The notes: generated by a model not told the origin, from the sequence alone. A DNA stretch of 64,000 bases from an uncultured Erythrobacter sp. (GCA_947499095.1 CANMMR010000005.1:189001-253000), one strand, 5' to 3'. Numbered from the stretch's first letter, positions 29,459 through 37,680 are shown. Translations and numbers: made by a program.

Positions 29459-30643
29459 ATGCTAAGTTATGACGACGCTCTCGAGCTGCTGCTGGAAACG
29501 ATAGCTACTCTTCCAGCTGATATCGTCCAGATTGACAAAGCTTCCGGACGGTACCTGGCAAAGCCTGTATTCGCTGCGGTCGATGCCCCCCGTGCCGATG
29601 TGTCTGTAATGGACGGATACGCTGTGCGAATGCACGATGTGGTGCAAGGTGCGTCGTTGATCGTAACGGGAGAGTCGGCTGCGGGTCTGCCATATGACAA
29701 TCGCCTTGCGGCCGGGCAGGCCGTGCGAATTTCTACCGGAGCACATGTTCCAGACGGTGCAGACTGCATCATCATGCAGGAATACGCTCAGCAAAAAGAC
29801 AATCGCGTCAGCTTTTCGCCCGGCTTTGGACCGGGGCGCCACATTCGCAAACGAGCCGGCGATTTCGCTTTAGGCGATACGCTGCTGGAGCAAGGCCAGC
29901 GGCTCACCCCGGGCGCCATGATCGCGCTTGCAGGCGCCGATGTTGCAGAGGTGGAAGTGGTCCGTCAACCACGGGTCGCAATCATTGCCACCGGGAGCGA
30001 ATTGGCAGAGCCCGGCTCTGCCCACCAATCCCCTCACTCCTTGCCGGAATCCGGCAGCTACGGGGTAGCCGCACTGGCGAAAGCCTGCGGTGCCGTTCTT
30101 GCCGGGCAGGTTCAGGAGCGTGACGATCTCGACGCTCTCGCACGCGTGGCTCGCGATGCTGTCGCCAGGGCCGATTGCGTGGTCGTCATCGGCGGCGCGT
30201 CGGTGGGCGATCACGACCTGGCCCGCCCCATGTTCGGACCGACCGGTCTTCGTGAAATCTTTTCGAAGGTGGCGATCAAACCGGGCAAGCCGGTGTGGTT
30301 CGGTATGGCGCATGGCACACCGGTCTTGGGTTTGCCCGGCAACCCGACCTCGGCGCTGGTGACGGCGCGCCTGTTCTTAATGCCGTTGCTCGCCGGTTTG
30401 CAGGGTGGCGACGGATTCGCAACCGTCCGGTGTCAGCCGCAAATCCTGACCGGTGAACTTGCTGAGAACGGATCGCGCGAAACCTTCGTCAGGGCGCGCT
30501 CATCATCGCGCGGGTTGGTGCCGGCGCGAAATCAGGAAAGTGGCGCTCAATCCCCACTGGCGAGCAGCGACTGGCTGATCCGTCGTTCGGCAGGTGCGGG
30601 GAAGCTTGGCGAGGGAAGCGTCATTCCGGCCATTCCCTTTTAG
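29459..30643 (+). CDS. moeA: Molybdopterin molybdenumtransferase
   Basis: MoeA inserts molybdate into adenylylated molybdopterin. The 394-residue protein is complete: SYDDALELLLETIATLP, the DAPRADVSVMDGYAVR signature, RISTGAHVPDGADCIIMQEY, PRVAIIATGSEL, the MPT-binding VVVIGGASVGDHD and VLGLPGNPTSALV. Start choice is uncertain; the ATG at 29459 aligns with the family N-terminus, while an upstream in-frame ATG at 29396 adds an atypical extension. It converges on a truncated fdhD, another formate dehydrogenase maturation gene, so the pair was probably once part of a formate dehydrogenase locus. Confidence 0.88.
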   Translation: MLSYDDALELLLETIATLPADIVQIDKASGRYLAKPVFAAVDAPRADVSVMDGYAVRMHDVVQGASLIVTGESAAGLPYDNRLAAGQAVRISTGAHVPDGADCIIMQEYAQQKDNRVSFSPGFGPGRHIRKRAGDFALGDTLLEQGQRLTPGAMIALAGADVAEVEVVRQPRVAIIATGSELAEPGSAHQSPHSLPESGSYGVAALAKACGAVLAGQVQERDDLDALARVARDAVARADCVVVIGGASVGDHDLARPMFGPTGLREIFSKVAIKPGKPVWFGMAHGTPVLGLPGNPTSALVTARLFLMPLLAGLQGGDGFATVRCQPQILTGELAENGSRETFVRARSSSRGLVPARNQESGAQSPLASSDWLIRRSAGAGKLGEGSVIPAIPF

Positions 30644-30655
30644 CGAGCTATTCTA

Positions 30656-31502
30656 GGGTCCGGACTCATTAGAGCCACCACGTGACGAAGGCTGCGATGG
30701 CGATGGTTGCCATGAAGGTCTTGATATTGCGGTCGAAGCGGGTGGCGACGCGGCGCCAGTCCTTGAAGCGGCAGAACATGCGTTCGACGACATTGCGCTG
30801 GCGATATATCTGCCGGTCATGCTCGATCTGCACCTTGCGGTTGGACTTCGACGGGATGACCGGGGTGGTGCCGCGTTCGATCAGCCAGGAACGCGAAGCG
30901 TTGCTGTCGTAGCCTTTGTCGGCGACCGGATAGTCGGATGGCGGCACGGCATTGATCGCCAGCATCGCGACCTTGGCATCGTGCGTGTTGCCCGGTGTCA
31001 GCAGGAGGACGTGCGGGCGGCCCTTCTCGTCGCAGACGGCATGGAGCTTGGTGTTACGCCCGCCTTTGGTGATGCCGATACCATGAGCCAAGGCCCCCCT
31101 TTTGCGCCTCCGGCAGTGCGGTGGACCTTGATGCAGCTGCTGTCGATGAAGAGCCTTTCAGGGACGCCATCGACCCCGGCAAGCTGGGCGAAGATGCGCT
31201 CCCACACGCCGCGCTCGGCCCAGCGCCGGAACCGGTTGTAAAGCGTCTTCTTCGGCCCGTAGACCTGCTCGGGACAATCGCCCCAGCGACCGCCGCTCTT
31301 CAGAGCATGGACAATCCCGGAGAGCACCCGACGGTCATCGACCCTCGGCATACCACGCGTATCCTGCGGCAGAAGCGGTTCAATCCGCGCCCACTGCTCA
31401 TCCGAAAACCAGAAGAAATCCGCCATCCACCACACCTCCTCGCTGGAGGCTGGTGAATCACATCTCGATGCTGCTGTGAATCCCGTTTATGGATCCGGAC
31501 CC
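30656..31502 (-). mobile_element. Complete IS5-family insertion sequence (IS427-type, about 847 bp)
   Basis: The ends are imperfect inverted repeats beginning GGGTCCGGA on both sides (left 30656, right ending at 31502), flanked by a TA duplication (30654-30655 and 31503-31504). It contains one transposase gene on the minus strand in two overlapping frames. It occupies the gap between the stop codons of moeA and fdhD. Both ends and both frames look intact, suggesting a recent, possibly active copy. Confidence 0.88.
30669..31426 (-). CDS. IS5-family transposase, made by programmed -1 frameshift
   Basis: Two frames encode one DDE transposase. OrfA (from 31426, MADFFWFSDEQWARIEPLLP) carries the N-terminal helix-turn-helix-like DUF4096 region and the first catalytic Asp (ERLFIDSSCIKVHRTA). 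OrfB (ending 30669) carries the later acidic residues (YPVADKGYDSNASRSWL and RQRNVVERMFCRFKDWRRVATR). The frames overlap at an A4G6 run (minus strand, 31103-31094), a typical slippery site; slipping back one base joins GGAKGG to GLAHGIGITKGGRNTKLHAV. OrfA alone ends at 30998. Confidence 0.88.
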
Positions 31503-32053
31503 TAGAAGAGACGGTGCGGGTCATTCACGATCAGCGCACTGTCGCTGCGTGCCAGTGCCAGCAGAATAAGCTTGCCCTCGAGCGCCCGCGCGATCGCGAG
31601 GCTCGACGGCGCGCTGATGGTGACCTGAACCGGAATACCTTCGCGCACCGTCTTCTCCACCAGTTCCTGACTGCAGCGCGCAGACAGCAGCACGAAGCCG
31701 TTGTGACGGTCGATCGTCTGCCGACCCAGTGGGCCGATCAACTTGTCGAGCGCGTTGTGCCGCCCGACATCCTCGCGCAGCAGCACGATTTCGCCGTCGC
31801 AGGTGCAGAAGGCCGCTGCATGAACGGCCGCCGTCGCGAAACCAACCTGCTGGTGGTCGCGCATTGCCGACAGGGCCTTGTGGATGGCGGCGAAATCGAT
31901 TTGCGGCGGGACGGCTTCCACCGGATCCAGCGGCGCCAATGCGGCAGCAACGGAGTCGATCCTGCGGATGCCGCAGCTGCTTTCCGAAACACGTGTCCGG
32001 GCGCGCTCGAGAATGCGGGGCAGGCTGCGGGCGGGTAGGTTCGCTCGCGCCAA
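31502..32053 (-). pseudogene. fdhD: 5'-truncated fdhD (formate dehydrogenase accessory sulfurtransferase)
   Basis: FdhD passes sulfur to the molybdenum cofactor of formate dehydrogenase. Only the C-terminal two-thirds remain (about 180 of the usual 260-280 residues): FCTCDGEIVLLREDVGRHNALDKLIG, GFVLLSARCSQELVEKT and ISAPSSLAIARA. The N-terminal domain is missing, and the sequence ends against a serine recombinase fragment. The catalytic Cys loop, normally SSCGxCG, reads SSCGIRRI, so the second Cys is Arg. The only start is a TTG inside the family sequence. It is therefore very probably non-functional. The stop codon is native and was not disturbed by the adjacent IS. Confidence 0.85.
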
Positions 32054-32082
32054 CCAGCCGCCGGCTGCTTGGTGCAGCTGGC

Positions 32083-32565
32083 ATGGAGCAGGAGCTTACT
32101 CAGGCGAATGCGGAGCGCACCCGGAGGCGCACAGCTATCGACCGCTTTCTTGGACTGATCGAAGAGGGTATCATGAAACCCAGCGATCCTGAGTTCGCGC
32201 AGCGGCTGAGTGACAATCGCGAAACCGTTGCGGCAATCACATCCCGCATCGATGTGCTGGAAAGCCAGCTTGCGCGAGGGTCTAGAAAGATCACTCCTGC
32301 CGTGCTGGATAAATTCTCTCAGCAATTGTCAGCCAAGTTACACGACGAACACAGCGCCCTGCGAAGCGCCTACCTGCGAATGCTGGTGTCCGAAGTAAGA
32401 GTGTCGAAGGACCGCATCACGATCACAGGCTCGAAGTCGGTACTGGAGCGGGGGCTGGCGAAGGGGCTCCCCCGCCTAGAGGGGAGTGTCCCGTCTTTGA
32501 CCGGAAATGGTGCCAGAAGAGGCATCACATTCGAGCACCTTTTTCGCGAGTTATCTGACAGTTAG
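32083..32565 (+). pseudogene. C-terminal fragment of a large serine recombinase
   Basis: About 160 residues matching the coiled-coil and C-terminal part of large serine recombinases: EQELTQANAERTRRRTAIDR, SDPEFAQRLSDNRETVAAIT, LHDEHSALRSAYLRMLVSEV and ITGSKSVLERGLAKGLP. The resolvase catalytic domain with its nucleophilic Ser and the zinc ribbon are absent. Upstream in the same frame is only the antisense of fdhD. It marks a past integration, excision or recombination event that also removed the fdhD 5' end. Confidence 0.8.
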
Positions 32566-32918
32566 GAATTTGGTCCTCGGCAAAAAGCCCTCAAAAGGCC
32601 CTCAAAAACCGTCTAATGCATTGGTTCGATGCCTTTTTCAGGACTCGGAATTGTCTCAGCCGGCTTCGAATGGCAAGGTAGTTCAATGTCTTCTTTGCGC
32701 CCCTAATCCCGACCATCCGCGAGCTGCCACGCGATCGTGACAGCAGACGCACCGAAATCAGGTTCCAAGGTGAAAAGACGTACCTTATCGAAGTTTCGGT
32801 GCTTACGGCTTGGCGTGTGCGAGCGGGCGGGTCTAACATTCACCAGCATGTCCGTTCGACAGCGGCGGAGGAGTGCAAGGTAGCTGCACACGACATTGCA
32901 GCCCAAGGGAGAAGCCAC
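32566..32918. other. Intergenic region between recombinase remnant and dodecin gene
   Basis: About 350 bases of lower GC content with no recognisable gene. It includes CCCTCAAAAGGCCCTCAAAAA near 32588 (a tandem CCTCAAAA unit). It may be the non-coding flank of the degraded recombinase element. The dodecin promoter presumably lies in its last 100 bases, but no clear -35/-10 was identified. Confidence 0.45.
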
Positions 32919-33119
32919 ATGGCCATTGCAAAAACGATAGAAGTGATAGCGAGTTCAACTCAAGGCATTGAAGCCGCGGTCCGCGATGGGATCGCCAAGG
33001 TCGGGCAAACCGTCGAAAACATCGAGGGCGCATGGGTCAAAGACACCAAGGTCGTCGTTCGTGATGGCGGTATCGCCGAATGGCGCGTGACAATGGTTGT
33101 TACGTTTATCGTCAAGTGA
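32919..33119 (+). CDS. Dodecin family flavin-binding protein
   Basis: A 66-residue dodecin, a small protein that assembles as a dodecamer and stores or buffers flavins. The fold sequence is complete: AIAKTIEVIASSTQGIEAAV, NIEGAWVKDTKVVVRDGGI and EWRVTMVVTFIVK. The ATG at 32919 has AGGGAGAAG upstream; the longer open frame starting at 32799 is not needed. A YegP-like gene follows 15 bases downstream, suggesting a small stress-protein operon. Confidence 0.92.
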   Translation: MAIAKTIEVIASSTQGIEAAVRDGIAKVGQTVENIEGAWVKDTKVVVRDGGIAEWRVTMVVTFIVK

Positions 33120-33134
33120 ATAAGGGGAGGTCTG

Positions 33135-33311
33135 ATGCCGCACAAGTTCGAGATTCATAAGGACAAGAAGGGCGAATTCCGCGTTCGCTTCAAATACAAT
33201 TCCGAGGTGATGTTTTCGTCGGAAGGTTACGCCAGTAAATCGTCCGCAATGTCTGCCATTGAATCGTTCAAAAAGAACGGTCCCGGGGCGCAGATTGAGG
33301 ACAACAGCTGA
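33135..33311 (+). CDS. YegP/DUF1508 family small protein
   Basis: A 58-residue protein: MPHKFEIHKDKKGEFRVRFK, then MFSSEGYASKSSAMSAIESF and a short polar end. This is one DUF1508 repeat (YegP has two), with the characteristic FxVRFKxNxxxxxxSEGY-like pattern. The ATG is preceded by AAGGGGAGG. It lies 15 bp after the dodecin gene. Function is unknown; homologues are often near stress or envelope genes. Confidence 0.85.
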   Translation: MPHKFEIHKDKKGEFRVRFKYNSEVMFSSEGYASKSSAMSAIESFKKNGPGAQIEDNS

Positions 33312-33395
33312 CAGCCGTCAGGTCCGCGTCAGGCGAACCAGTGATGCAGATGCTCTACCCTAAGCAAATGCTATACCCTTAAAAGGAGCCTTGGA

Positions 33396-33728
33396 ATGAA
33401 CTCACGAACAATTGGAATCCTCAGCCTTTGCGCAGTGCTCGCAGCCTGCGGATCCAAGCCCGCGGAAGAAGCAGCGCCAACCGACGCATCGACAGCGGCG
33501 GCAGCACCAGCGCCGACAATGGCTGCACCGGTAGCCATGGAACCCGCTCCCGAAGGGCTCCCCTCTCGCATAGCGCGGGAGGTGATCGCAACTAGTGGCC
33601 AGACTTGCGCCCAAGTGACAACCGCGGAGCGAGCAGCAGACGGGACGATTACCGCGACTTGCGCTGGCGGAGAAAACTATCAGGTGTACACTTCGCCGGG
33701 ACAGGGTCCGGTTGCGGTCAAGCGGTAA
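33396..33728 (+). CDS. Small Ala/Pro-rich lipoprotein
   Basis: A 110-residue protein with a lipobox (LCAVLAACGSKP) and a low-complexity Ala/Pro linker (residues about 24-52). The short C-terminal domain has two Cys (SGQTCAQVTTAE and ITATCAGGENYQVYTSPG). The terminal PGQGPVAVKR is typical of small secreted domains in sphingomonads. Function is unknown. It ends just before a bidirectional hairpin terminator shared with the DUF3597 gene. Confidence 0.7.
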   Translation: MNSRTIGILSLCAVLAACGSKPAEEAAPTDASTAAAAPAPTMAAPVAMEPAPEGLPSRIAREVIATSGQTCAQVTTAERAADGTITATCAGGENYQVYTSPGQGPVAVKR

Positions 33729-33733
33729 GGGAA

Positions 33734-33777
33734 GTCAATCGGCCTCGCGGGCAGTTCGCGCGGCGAGGCCGACTGAC
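33734..33777. terminator. Bidirectional terminator between lipoprotein and DUF3597 genes
   Basis: TCGGCCTCGC (33739-33748) pairs with GCGAGGCCGA (33763-33772); an outer GTCA/TGAC stem extends it past one mismatch. It sits between two convergent stops, six bases after the plus-strand one. Confidence 0.7.
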
Positions 33778-33785
33778 AGAGACTT

Positions 33786-34175
33786 CTAGTCCAGCAGTTC
33801 GGCTGGAACTTTCCCGCCGTTCGCTGCCAGTTCGCGCATCGTCGCCTTGTGCAGCCAAATGTTCATTTCGGCGCTACCGTCAAGCTCACCTGTGTAGCCC
33901 AGCTCGCGCGCCAGTTCCTTGCGATTGTCCAGACTAGAGTCGACTCCGATCAGCTTCATAAGGTCGACGATCGAGGTGCGCCAATTCAGGTTCTTGCCCT
34001 CGGCCATCGCCGCCAGGTTGCGTTCGACATCGACGTCGGAGACTTTGGCGGGACCTGCCTGCTGCGGCGGGGCAGCGGGGTTGCTGGGAGGCGCTACGCT
34101 ACCAGTGCCAGCGGGCGGAGTGGCCGCATGCGCCTTGCCGAAAATAGCGTCCTTGATCTTTCCGAAGATGCTCAT
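33786..34175 (-). CDS. DUF3597 domain protein
   Basis: A 129-residue protein. The N-terminus MSIFGKIKDAIFGKAHA is followed by a Pro/Ala linker (residues about 18-43). The C-terminal DUF3597 domain contains NLNWRTSIVDLMKLIGVDSSLDNRKELARELGYTG and ends MNIWLHKATMRELAANGG. This domain is helical and LysM/peptidoglycan-binding-like, and is often found in stress islands. Function is unknown. It is divergent from the DUF937 gene. Confidence 0.82.
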   Translation of the reverse strand: MSIFGKIKDAIFGKAHAATPPAGTGSVAPPSNPAAPPQQAGPAKVSDVDVERNLAAMAEGKNLNWRTSIVDLMKLIGVDSSLDNRKELARELGYTGELDGSAEMNIWLHKATMRELAANGGKVPAELLD

Positions 34176-34305
34176 GGAATTCTCCTTTTTGCGACCTCGA
34201 CAGGGTGCGCCCCCTCCCCGAGATTGGCAAGAGTTAGTCTCTGCGTTGCTTCCGTGGCGTAATTACCTACAAGAAGCAGGAAAGTGGCAAGGAACGGAGA
34301 GTGCC

Positions 34306-34845
34306 ATGGATCTCAATGAAATTCTTCGCTCGCAAGGCGGCATCGGCGCGATTGCCAACCAGCTGGGCATCTCAGAAGCGCAGGCACAACAAGGTGCTGC
34401 GGCCCTCTTACCTTCCATCCTCAGCGGCTTTGGCCAGCGAGCTGGCGGATCGGAGAGCGGCGGCGTCAGCGGCCTGGACGCAGTCCTGGAATCGCTTGGT
34501 GGAGCAGACCTCAGCCGCAATGTCGTAGGACCAGAACCCACACGTGTCGAAAAAGGTAACGACATCTTGGGCCAAATATTCGGCTCAAAAGACGTTAGCC
34601 GACAGGTGGCGGGAGAAGCCTCGCAGTCAACCGGTCTGGATCCGGCACTCCTGAAGAAGATGCTGCCGATCGTGGCGATGCTCGTCGCGGGATACCTGTC
34701 GTCGCAAAGCAACAAACCCGGCCAGACAGGCGGTCTCGGCGATATATTGGGTCAGGTAATCGGCAGCATGGGAGGTGCCGGCGGCGGCGGTCTGGGAGGC
34801 GGATTGGGCGGAGTGCTCGGGTCTATCCTGAGCGGTAGGCGCTAG
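34306..34845 (+). CDS. DUF937 domain protein
   Basis: A 179-residue protein with a DUF937 helical domain (LNEILRSQGGIGAIANQLGI, AQQGAAALLPSILSGFGQ, SRQVAGEASQSTGLDPALLK, MLPIVAMLVAGYLSSQS). A Gly-rich tail of about 35 residues follows (QVIGSMGGAGGGGLGG). The start at MDLNEILRSQGG is preceded by AAGGAACGGAGAG. DUF937 proteins (YidB-like) have no firm function. It lies in the stress-protein block. Confidence 0.85.
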   Translation: MDLNEILRSQGGIGAIANQLGISEAQAQQGAAALLPSILSGFGQRAGGSESGGVSGLDAVLESLGGADLSRNVVGPEPTRVEKGNDILGQIFGSKDVSRQVAGEASQSTGLDPALLKKMLPIVAMLVAGYLSSQSNKPGQTGGLGDILGQVIGSMGGAGGGGLGGGLGGVLGSILSGRR

Positions 34846-35231
34846 TATTCTTGGTTGGTCTTCGGCCTCGCTTATCCAAGTGATTGGATCCAGATCGGCT
34901 GACCTTCTATAGCGGTACCCGTTCGACGTTCCTGCAGATCGAACCAACTTCGGTCGCAGGCACTGCGAATGCCTTCCTCGGGGCTGTTGGCGGTGAGGAC
35001 CGACAAAACGGATGGTTGGGTCCGCTTTCGCTGGCTGGGCGTCGAAAGCGGTCATTCCGCAATCGGCCCAGAAGCTGCCAGGCAGCAAAGCGCCCTCATG
35101 TCGGACGTTCAGGCTCTAACAAACGATCCCTGAAAGCCAACAGGTAGCTTGCTCTAGTTATGCGCACCGCTGATGTTCGATGATGGTTGGCATTGCGTTG
35201 ATCCCGGCACAACCGGCGCTATTTATCCATC
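34846..35231. other. Intergenic region before the HtrA-like gene
   Basis: About 385 bases. Open frames here are short, and the one on the minus strand overlaps the DUF937 coding sequence. No motif was recognised and no clear promoter could be assigned. It may contain degraded DNA. Confidence 0.4.
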
Positions 35232-36365
35232 ATGAGACAAACGTTGACGAAGCCAATGTCATATGCGCGTCCGTGGATAGTGGTTCTGATCATCATGAAC
35301 GTCTTTCTTCTCGCCGCCTCCGCAGCCCTCTTGATCAACCAATCCGCCCCGTTGGCCGAACCCCGCGTCGTCACTGCGCGGGGCGATCTTGGCGCGGATG
35401 AACGTGCTACAATCGATTTGTTTCGCAATGCGCGCGATTCAGTGGTGTTCATTTCCACCCGGCAGCGTGTGGCCGATTTCTGGACACGCAATGTCTATAG
35501 CGTGCCCCGCGGATCCGGCTCGGGTCTCGTATGGGACGAGGCAGGCCATATTGTAACAAATTTCCATGTCATCGAGGGCGCCTCCGAAGCGCAAATCCAG
35601 CTTGCCGACGGTCGCCAGTTTTCCGCCACGCTGGTCGGTGTTAGCCCACAACACGATCTTGCTGTCCTGAAAATAGGCGGCGCGGGCTTCACTGCGCCCG
35701 CCCGGGTGCCAATCGGGACAAGCAGCGACCTGCAGGTCGGACAGAATGTTTTCGCAATCGGAAACCCGTTCGGACTGGACTGGACCCTGACCAAGGGCAT
35801 CGTTTCGGCGCTCGATCGTTCGCTGCCGAATGAGAATGGTCCCGACATTCGGCACCTCATCCAGACCGATGCCGCCATAAATCCCGGTAATTCGGGTGGT
35901 CCGCTGCTCGATTCCGCGGGCCGACTGATCGGGATCAATACAGCGATCTATAGTCCTTCCGGGGCATCGGCCGGGATCGGCTTTGCCGTGCCGGTCGATA
36001 CGGTCATGCGCGTTGTGCCGCAGCTCATTTCCGAGGGGCGCTATACGCGGCCCAGCCTTGGCGTTGAAAGCGATGACGATTTAAACGACCGGCTCAAGCG
36101 CGCCTCGGGGATCGAGGGCGTCTTTGTCCTGCGGGTCGATCCCGGGTCATCTGCAGAGCGCGCCGGTCTGGTTGCTGCCCAGCGCACAAGGCGCGGGGTC
36201 GCTCCAGGGGACATCGTCACCGCTTTGAACGGCAGACCCGTTTCCAGAGTCGGCGATCTGCTCGCCCGGCTTGACGATTTTCGGGTCGGACAAAGCGTCG
36301 AACTTACGCTGATGCGCGGCGGCCAAGAGCGAACGGTCAGGCTCGAACTCGAACCGGGAAGCTGA
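35232..36365 (+). CDS. HtrA/DegP-like serine protease with PDZ domain
   Basis: A 377-residue envelope protease of the S1C family. The N-terminal signal anchor is residues about 12-37 (WIVVLIIMNVFLLAASAALL). The catalytic triad is visible: His in IVTNFHVIEGAS, Asp in SPQHDLAVLKIG and Ser in DAAINPGNSGGPLLDSAGR. One PDZ domain follows (GVFVLRVDPGSSAERAGL, GDIVTALNGRPV), versus two in DegP, so it is DegS/HhoB-like. A start at 35256 (MSYARPW) is an alternative. It lies in the heat-shock block and ends at a strong bidirectional terminator. Confidence 0.92.
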   Translation: MRQTLTKPMSYARPWIVVLIIMNVFLLAASAALLINQSAPLAEPRVVTARGDLGADERATIDLFRNARDSVVFISTRQRVADFWTRNVYSVPRGSGSGLVWDEAGHIVTNFHVIEGASEAQIQLADGRQFSATLVGVSPQHDLAVLKIGGAGFTAPARVPIGTSSDLQVGQNVFAIGNPFGLDWTLTKGIVSALDRSLPNENGPDIRHLIQTDAAINPGNSGGPLLDSAGRLIGINTAIYSPSGASAGIGFAVPVDTVMRVVPQLISEGRYTRPSLGVESDDDLNDRLKRASGIEGVFVLRVDPGSSAERAGLVAAQRTRRGVAPGDIVTALNGRPVSRVGDLLARLDDFRVGQSVELTLMRGGQERTVRLELEPGS

Positions 36366-36375
36366 TGCAAGAAGT

Positions 36376-36404
36376 AGGGCCGGTCCACTGGTAGGACCGG
36401 CCCT
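36376..36404. terminator. Bidirectional terminator between htrA-like and hsp20 genes
   Basis: AGGGCCGGTCC and GGACCGGCCCT form a perfect 11-bp stem with a seven-base loop. The hairpin lies 10 bases after the protease stop and 11 bases after the convergent hsp20 stop. Confidence 0.85.
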
Positions 36405-36415
36405 CACGGCGGTCA

Positions 36416-36916
36416 TTAATCGGCGTTGATCGGGATTGTCTTGCGTCCCTTTGCCGCTTCTGCGGTACGCGGAACCGTAACGGTCAGAACACCATTTCGG
36501 AAGGCAGCTTCGACCTTGTCCTCGTCGATCTGCGAAGGCAGGCCGATGCGACGTTCGAAGCGGCCATAGTTGCGTTCCGAATAGCCGCGTTCCTCGTCGC
36601 TGGTTTCGGACTTCTTTTCGCCCCGGATCACCAGTTGGTGATCGTCCAGGCTGATTTCGATGTCCTTTTCTTCCATGCCCGGCAACTCGGCCGTGACCCG
36701 GATTTTCTTGTCGTTTTCCGACAATTCGAGCCGCTGCCAGCCAAGGCTGCGTCCGATGGACGGCAGCGACGGCATGGAAAACCCGCGAAACATGTCGTCG
36801 AACAAGCGATTGATATCCCGATGAAGCGACATCACCGGATGATCGACCCGCTCCTCCTGCCGCGGAGCGATGTCCTGACCCTGGCTTTTCCAGGGAATGA
36901 GATCGCGAATAGCCAT
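36416..36916 (-). CDS. Small heat shock protein, Hsp20 family (copy 1)
   Basis: A 166-residue alpha-crystallin-domain holdase. N-terminal region: residues 1-55 with LHRDINRLFDDMFRGFSMP. Crystallin domain: WQRLELSENDKKIRVTAELP, KDIEISLDDHQLVIRGEKKS, RNYGRFERRIGLPSQIDEDK and AAFRNGVLTVTVPRT. The C-terminal anchor is IPIN, an I-x-I-type motif. It has AGGAGGA upstream of the ATG. It lies 104 bp downstream of the second hsp20 and is probably co-transcribed from that gene's heat-shock promoter. Confidence 0.94.
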   Translation of the reverse strand: MAIRDLIPWKSQGQDIAPRQEERVDHPVMSLHRDINRLFDDMFRGFSMPSLPSIGRSLGWQRLELSENDKKIRVTAELPGMEEKDIEISLDDHQLVIRGEKKSETSDEERGYSERNYGRFERRIGLPSQIDEDKVEAAFRNGVLTVTVPRTAEAAKGRKTIPINAD

Positions 36917-37020
36917 CTCGACATTCCTCCTATTTTCCGACTGGTTTTTGGCAAAGCTTCCTCAAGCGGGGCAGGCGCGATTGCACCCGCCCCGCCGAGG
37001 ATTTGCCCGGTAATTGGGGC

Positions 37021-37497
37021 TTAGGCCGCCTTGTCTTCGGTCAGCTGCGGCGTGTCGTCATTGACATGCTCGCGGCTTCCGATGGCGATCTTGCGCGGCT
37101 TGAGCGATTCAGGGACGATCCGCTGGAGCGAAATCGTCAACATGCCGTGCTCGTAGTCCGCATCGCGCACTTCGACATAGTCGGCCAGCTGGAACCGGCG
37201 CTCGAACGCGCGGGCAGCGATACCGCGGTGAACGAATTCGACACCGTCTTCGTCCTTCTCGCTCTTCTGACCGGAGATGACGAGCTGGTTCTGCTGTGCA
37301 GTGATGTCGATTTCGTCCGGACGGAAGCCGGCAACCGCCAACGTGATCCGGTAGCTGTCTTCGCCGGTGCGGACGATGTCGAAGGGTGGATAGCTATCCT
37401 GCGTCTCGGCGCGGAAGCTGTTCTCGAGCGCATCGAAGAGCCGATCGAAACCGACCGTCGAGCGGCGATAGGGGGTCAAATCAAATGCAGTTCTCAT
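37021..37497 (-). CDS. Small heat shock protein, Hsp20 family (copy 2, IbpA-like)
   Basis: A 158-residue holdase related to IbpA: MRTAFDLTPYRRSTVGFDRL, FDIVRTGEDSYRITLAVAGF, DEIDITAQQNQLVISGQKSE, FVHRGIAARAFERRFQLADY and HGMLTISLQRIVPES. The C-terminus is IAIGSREHVND. The start ATG at 37497 is preceded by AAGGAGGATTTGGAA; an in-frame upstream ATG lies inside the leader. The leader has a ROSE-like thermometer and the promoter looks RpoH-dependent, so expression should respond to temperature at both transcription and translation. Confidence 0.94.
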   Translation of the reverse strand: MRTAFDLTPYRRSTVGFDRLFDALENSFRAETQDSYPPFDIVRTGEDSYRITLAVAGFRPDEIDITAQQNQLVISGQKSEKDEDGVEFVHRGIAARAFERRFQLADYVEVRDADYEHGMLTISLQRIVPESLKPRKIAIGSREHVNDDTPQLTEDKAA

Positions 37498-37594
37498 TTC
37501 CAAATCCTCCTTGTTGAGCAATCTGGGCATGAGAGGCGCCGGGAACTAAGAGCCGACGCCCTCTGTCCAACCGGACCCTTTATGGCATCCGGTA
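37498..37594 (-). promoter_or_regulatory. ROSE-like RNA thermometer in the hsp20 leader
   Basis: The roughly 97-base leader ends with the anti-Shine-Dalgarno TTGCT (37521-37517), a short CAACA loop and AGGAG (in 37512-37505). The pairing U-G, U-A, G-G, C-G, U-A includes the unusual G-G pair known from ROSE elements. Upstream stems: GTCC/GGAC (37565-37568 with 37573-37576) and GAGGCG/CGCCCTC (37533-37538 with 37557-37563, one bulge). Heat would melt the weak last helix and expose the ribosome site. Confidence 0.6.
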
Positions 37595-37600
37595 ATGAAA

Positions 37601-37629
37601 AAATTAGGAAACGCGCAATTGGTTTCAAG
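37601..37629 (-). promoter_or_regulatory. RpoH (sigma-32)-type promoter for hsp20
   Basis: Reading the minus strand: CTTGAAA (37629-37623) as -35 and CCTAATTT (37608-37601) as -10, with a 15-base spacer after CTTGAA. This resembles alphaproteobacterial heat-shock promoters (CTTGAA...CCTATNT). The inferred start near 37594 gives a leader length typical of ROSE-controlled genes. Confidence 0.6.
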
Positions 37630-37680
37630 ACCCGATAAAGATTTTTTATCGGTTTGTTTTCAGTGCCTTGCAAGAGAAAA

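Noticed and set aside
29067..32633. GGTTCGATGCC, a tRNA T-arm-like 11-mer, at both 29067 and 32623, considered as att direct repeats
   Set aside because: No tRNA structure surrounds either copy, and an 11-base match is expected many times by chance in 64 kb.
34627..35088. A 153-codon minus-strand frame between DUF937 and the protease
   Set aside because: Half of it is antisense of DUF937 and the rest has no recognisable domain or ribosome site.
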